Assembly: GCF_035818615.1 (NCBI RefSeq)
Contig: NZ_JAYKZY010000002.1
Location: 2,916,501-2,980,500, forward strand
Reading direction: 5' to 3'
Length of the DNA: 64,000 bases
Source: Sphingobium sp. CR2-8
GTDB taxonomy: Bacteria > Pseudomonadota > Alphaproteobacteria > Sphingomonadales > Sphingomonadaceae
Position numbers and translations under genes: made by a program. A model generated the notes under the pieces. That model ran no database searches. It was given only the letters and a program-made list of their open reading frames with translations, and was not told where the DNA came from. Position 1 is the stretch's first letter. Every line of letters begins with the position of its first letter. Positions 63,175-64,000 of the stretch are shown piece by piece.

Positions 63175-63300
63175 CGTGACATGGCTTTAACTCGTTGGTC
63201 GCAGGCATGAGAACGCCGCTTTCGCGAACGTCAAACCGGAAAACGCATCCGCGATGCCTGCCGATCATCCTGCAAAATCATAATAGAATGTGTCCGCCCA

Positions 63301-63328
63301 TTGAAGCCGCGGATATGCCCCCTATATC
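63301..63328 (+). promoter_or_regulatory. Predicted sigma-70-type promoter of the sRNA candidate
   Basis: TTGAAG (63301-63306), 16-base spacer, TATATC (63323-63328). Start of transcription would be about 63335. Confidence 0.45.
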
Positions 63329-63330
63329 CG

Positions 63331-63410
63331 TCCTGTCACTCTTTCCCCCCTTTGGAGTGACACCTGAACCTTGGCCCCGCCGTGGAGTTCTCTCCGGCGG
63401 GGTTACTTTT
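63331..63410 (+). ncRNA. Predicted small RNA with C-rich loop and terminator
   Basis: Hairpin 1: TGTCACTC (63334-63341) pairs with GAGTGACA (63355-63362) around a 13-base loop TTTCCCCCCTTTG, which could pair with ribosome-binding sites. Hairpin 2: CCCCGCCG (63375-63382) pairs with CGGCGGGG (63395-63402), followed by TTACTTTTG, a rho-independent terminator. A promoter-like pair of boxes precedes. The layout resembles alphaproteobacterial sRNAs with C-rich anti-Shine-Dalgarno loops, but no named family was matched. Confidence 0.55.
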
Positions 63411-63579
63411 GTTCAGCCCGTTCCCACCCGCAAAAGCGTCATATCAGCCAAAATATCGCACGCGCATCCAGTCACTGCATCCCCGACGGTTTTGACGCAT
63501 TTTCATTTATCCATCGGACCAAATGGAACAATCTTCCTGCTCAATCGATCTTGCTGTGGGGACGACTAGGATACACATC

Positions 63580-63936
63580 ATGCAAAACGCGCTTGCCCGC
63601 ATCGAACCTGAGCGTCGCGAAAATCCTCGCATAGCGTCCAACGTGCCATGCACGATATTCTGGGCCGGGCTGTATGAATATGCCACGATCCGAAACATTT
63701 CCATCTATGGCGCCCAACTCGAAGGTTTCTGCTTCCCGCCCGTCGGCACGGCCGTCACGATCCTGGTTGATGACGTCGAATTTTGCGCGTCGATCATCTG
63801 GGCCGATGGCGAAAAATGTGGCGTATTGTTGGAGCATGAGGTCGACCCCGCTGCCTTCATTCGCCAACATGCCATCCGGCCTATCGTGGAAAATACGCGC
63901 GATCCCGCTGCGGTGACGCAGGTCCTGTTTTGTTAG
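63580..63936 (+). CDS. PilZ domain protein
   Basis: A 118-residue PilZ domain protein, the fold that binds cyclic di-GMP. The motif is RIEPERRENPRIASNVPCTI with the second element YATIRNISIYGAQLEG (D/NxSxxG). Relative to the canonical RxxxR pattern the spacing ERRENPR is intact. ATG 63580 was preferred over 63523 because the extra residues look non-conserved. c-di-GMP binding is predicted, not proven. Confidence 0.8.
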   Translation: MQNALARIEPERRENPRIASNVPCTIFWAGLYEYATIRNISIYGAQLEGFCFPPVGTAVTILVDDVEFCASIIWADGEKCGVLLEHEVDPAAFIRQHAIRPIVENTRDPAAVTQVLFC

Positions 63937-64000
63937 GCGTCGCGACTATGTTCCAGGCCTGAAAAACCGTTGGGTCTTTCTCGGCAATCATCAGGTTCTG

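Larger units (their letters stand above)
63175..63579. other. Intergenic region before the PilZ gene
   Basis: No protein gene is supported. It holds the sRNA candidate at 63331-63410 and the PilZ promoter. Confidence 0.5.

Noticed and set aside
1..64000. CRISPR array or complete insertion sequence
   Set aside because: No regularly spaced repeats of 25-40 bases and no transposase with terminal inverted repeats were found.

Overview
The window looks like the chromosome of a sphingomonad (Sphingobium/Sphingomonas-like alphaproteobacterium). The GC content is high. It carries a TonB-dependent receptor with polysaccharide hydrolases, a crtY-crtI-crtB carotenoid cluster, Kdo-pathway genes, a TTG-started rpoZ, and many 4-base start/stop overlaps. 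The assignment rests on gene content only.

Layout. 1-6200: end of a GH43 arabinan-type hydrolase, a TonB-dependent receptor and a secreted glycosidase with a C-terminal F5/8-type domain; together they look like a glycan uptake locus. 6276-12637: L,D-transpeptidase (frameshifted), lipoprotein, lptB-rpoN, a D-amino-acid aminotransferase and a MarR-like regulator. 12700-22052: a tRNA-Val(UAC) carrying a 9.3-kb integrated element bounded by a perfect 49-bp direct repeat of the tRNA 3' end. The element holds an integrase, two blocks of small minus-strand phage genes coupled by ATGA overlaps, and broken P22-like virion genes (gp10-like and coat) joined head-to-head to truncated minus-strand genes, so it is a deletion-scarred prophage. 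22444-26810: small zinc protein, tldD, a DUF924 gene (frameshifted), and glnK-amtB behind a consensus sigma-54 promoter, whose sigma factor rpoN is also in the window. 27120-31427: crtY-crtI-LOG-crtB. 31489-32783: a DmeR/RcnR-type metal sensor with its CDF exporter. 32788-36500: phosphatase, kdsB, kdsD and a UDP-glucuronate-epimerase-like gene. 36672-39740: two FemAB/BioF2-like acyltransferases flanking a cupin/JmjC-like gene. 39781-44377: DUF962, class A beta-lactamase, ung, glycine-zipper protein, rpoZ and a cardiolipin-synthase-like gene (frameshifted). 44429-50923: a two-component system, TauE/SafE permease, alanine dehydrogenase and cyclophilin. 51025-51115: tRNA-Ser(GGA). 51552-60484: a LysR regulator and a minus-strand hydrolase/porin/permease cluster with a repeated TTCGATWAAATCGAA palindrome. 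60837-62868: amidohydrolase plus a frameshifted alpha/beta hydrolase. 63331-63410: a predicted short sRNA. 63580-63936: a PilZ protein.

Two things stand out. First, several genes are broken by one missing base in a homopolymer run, each restoring a complete conserved protein when one base is added; this is the signature of sequence error rather than gene decay. Second, there are compact regulatory elements not explained by the genes: a sigma-54 promoter, a metal-sensor operator, shared LysR-type palindromes, arm-type repeats inside both ends of the prophage, tandem hairpins between receptor and glycosidase, and an orphan C-rich-loop sRNA candidate. I found no CRISPR array, no intact insertion sequence, and no clear novel multi-gene defence or biosynthetic system.
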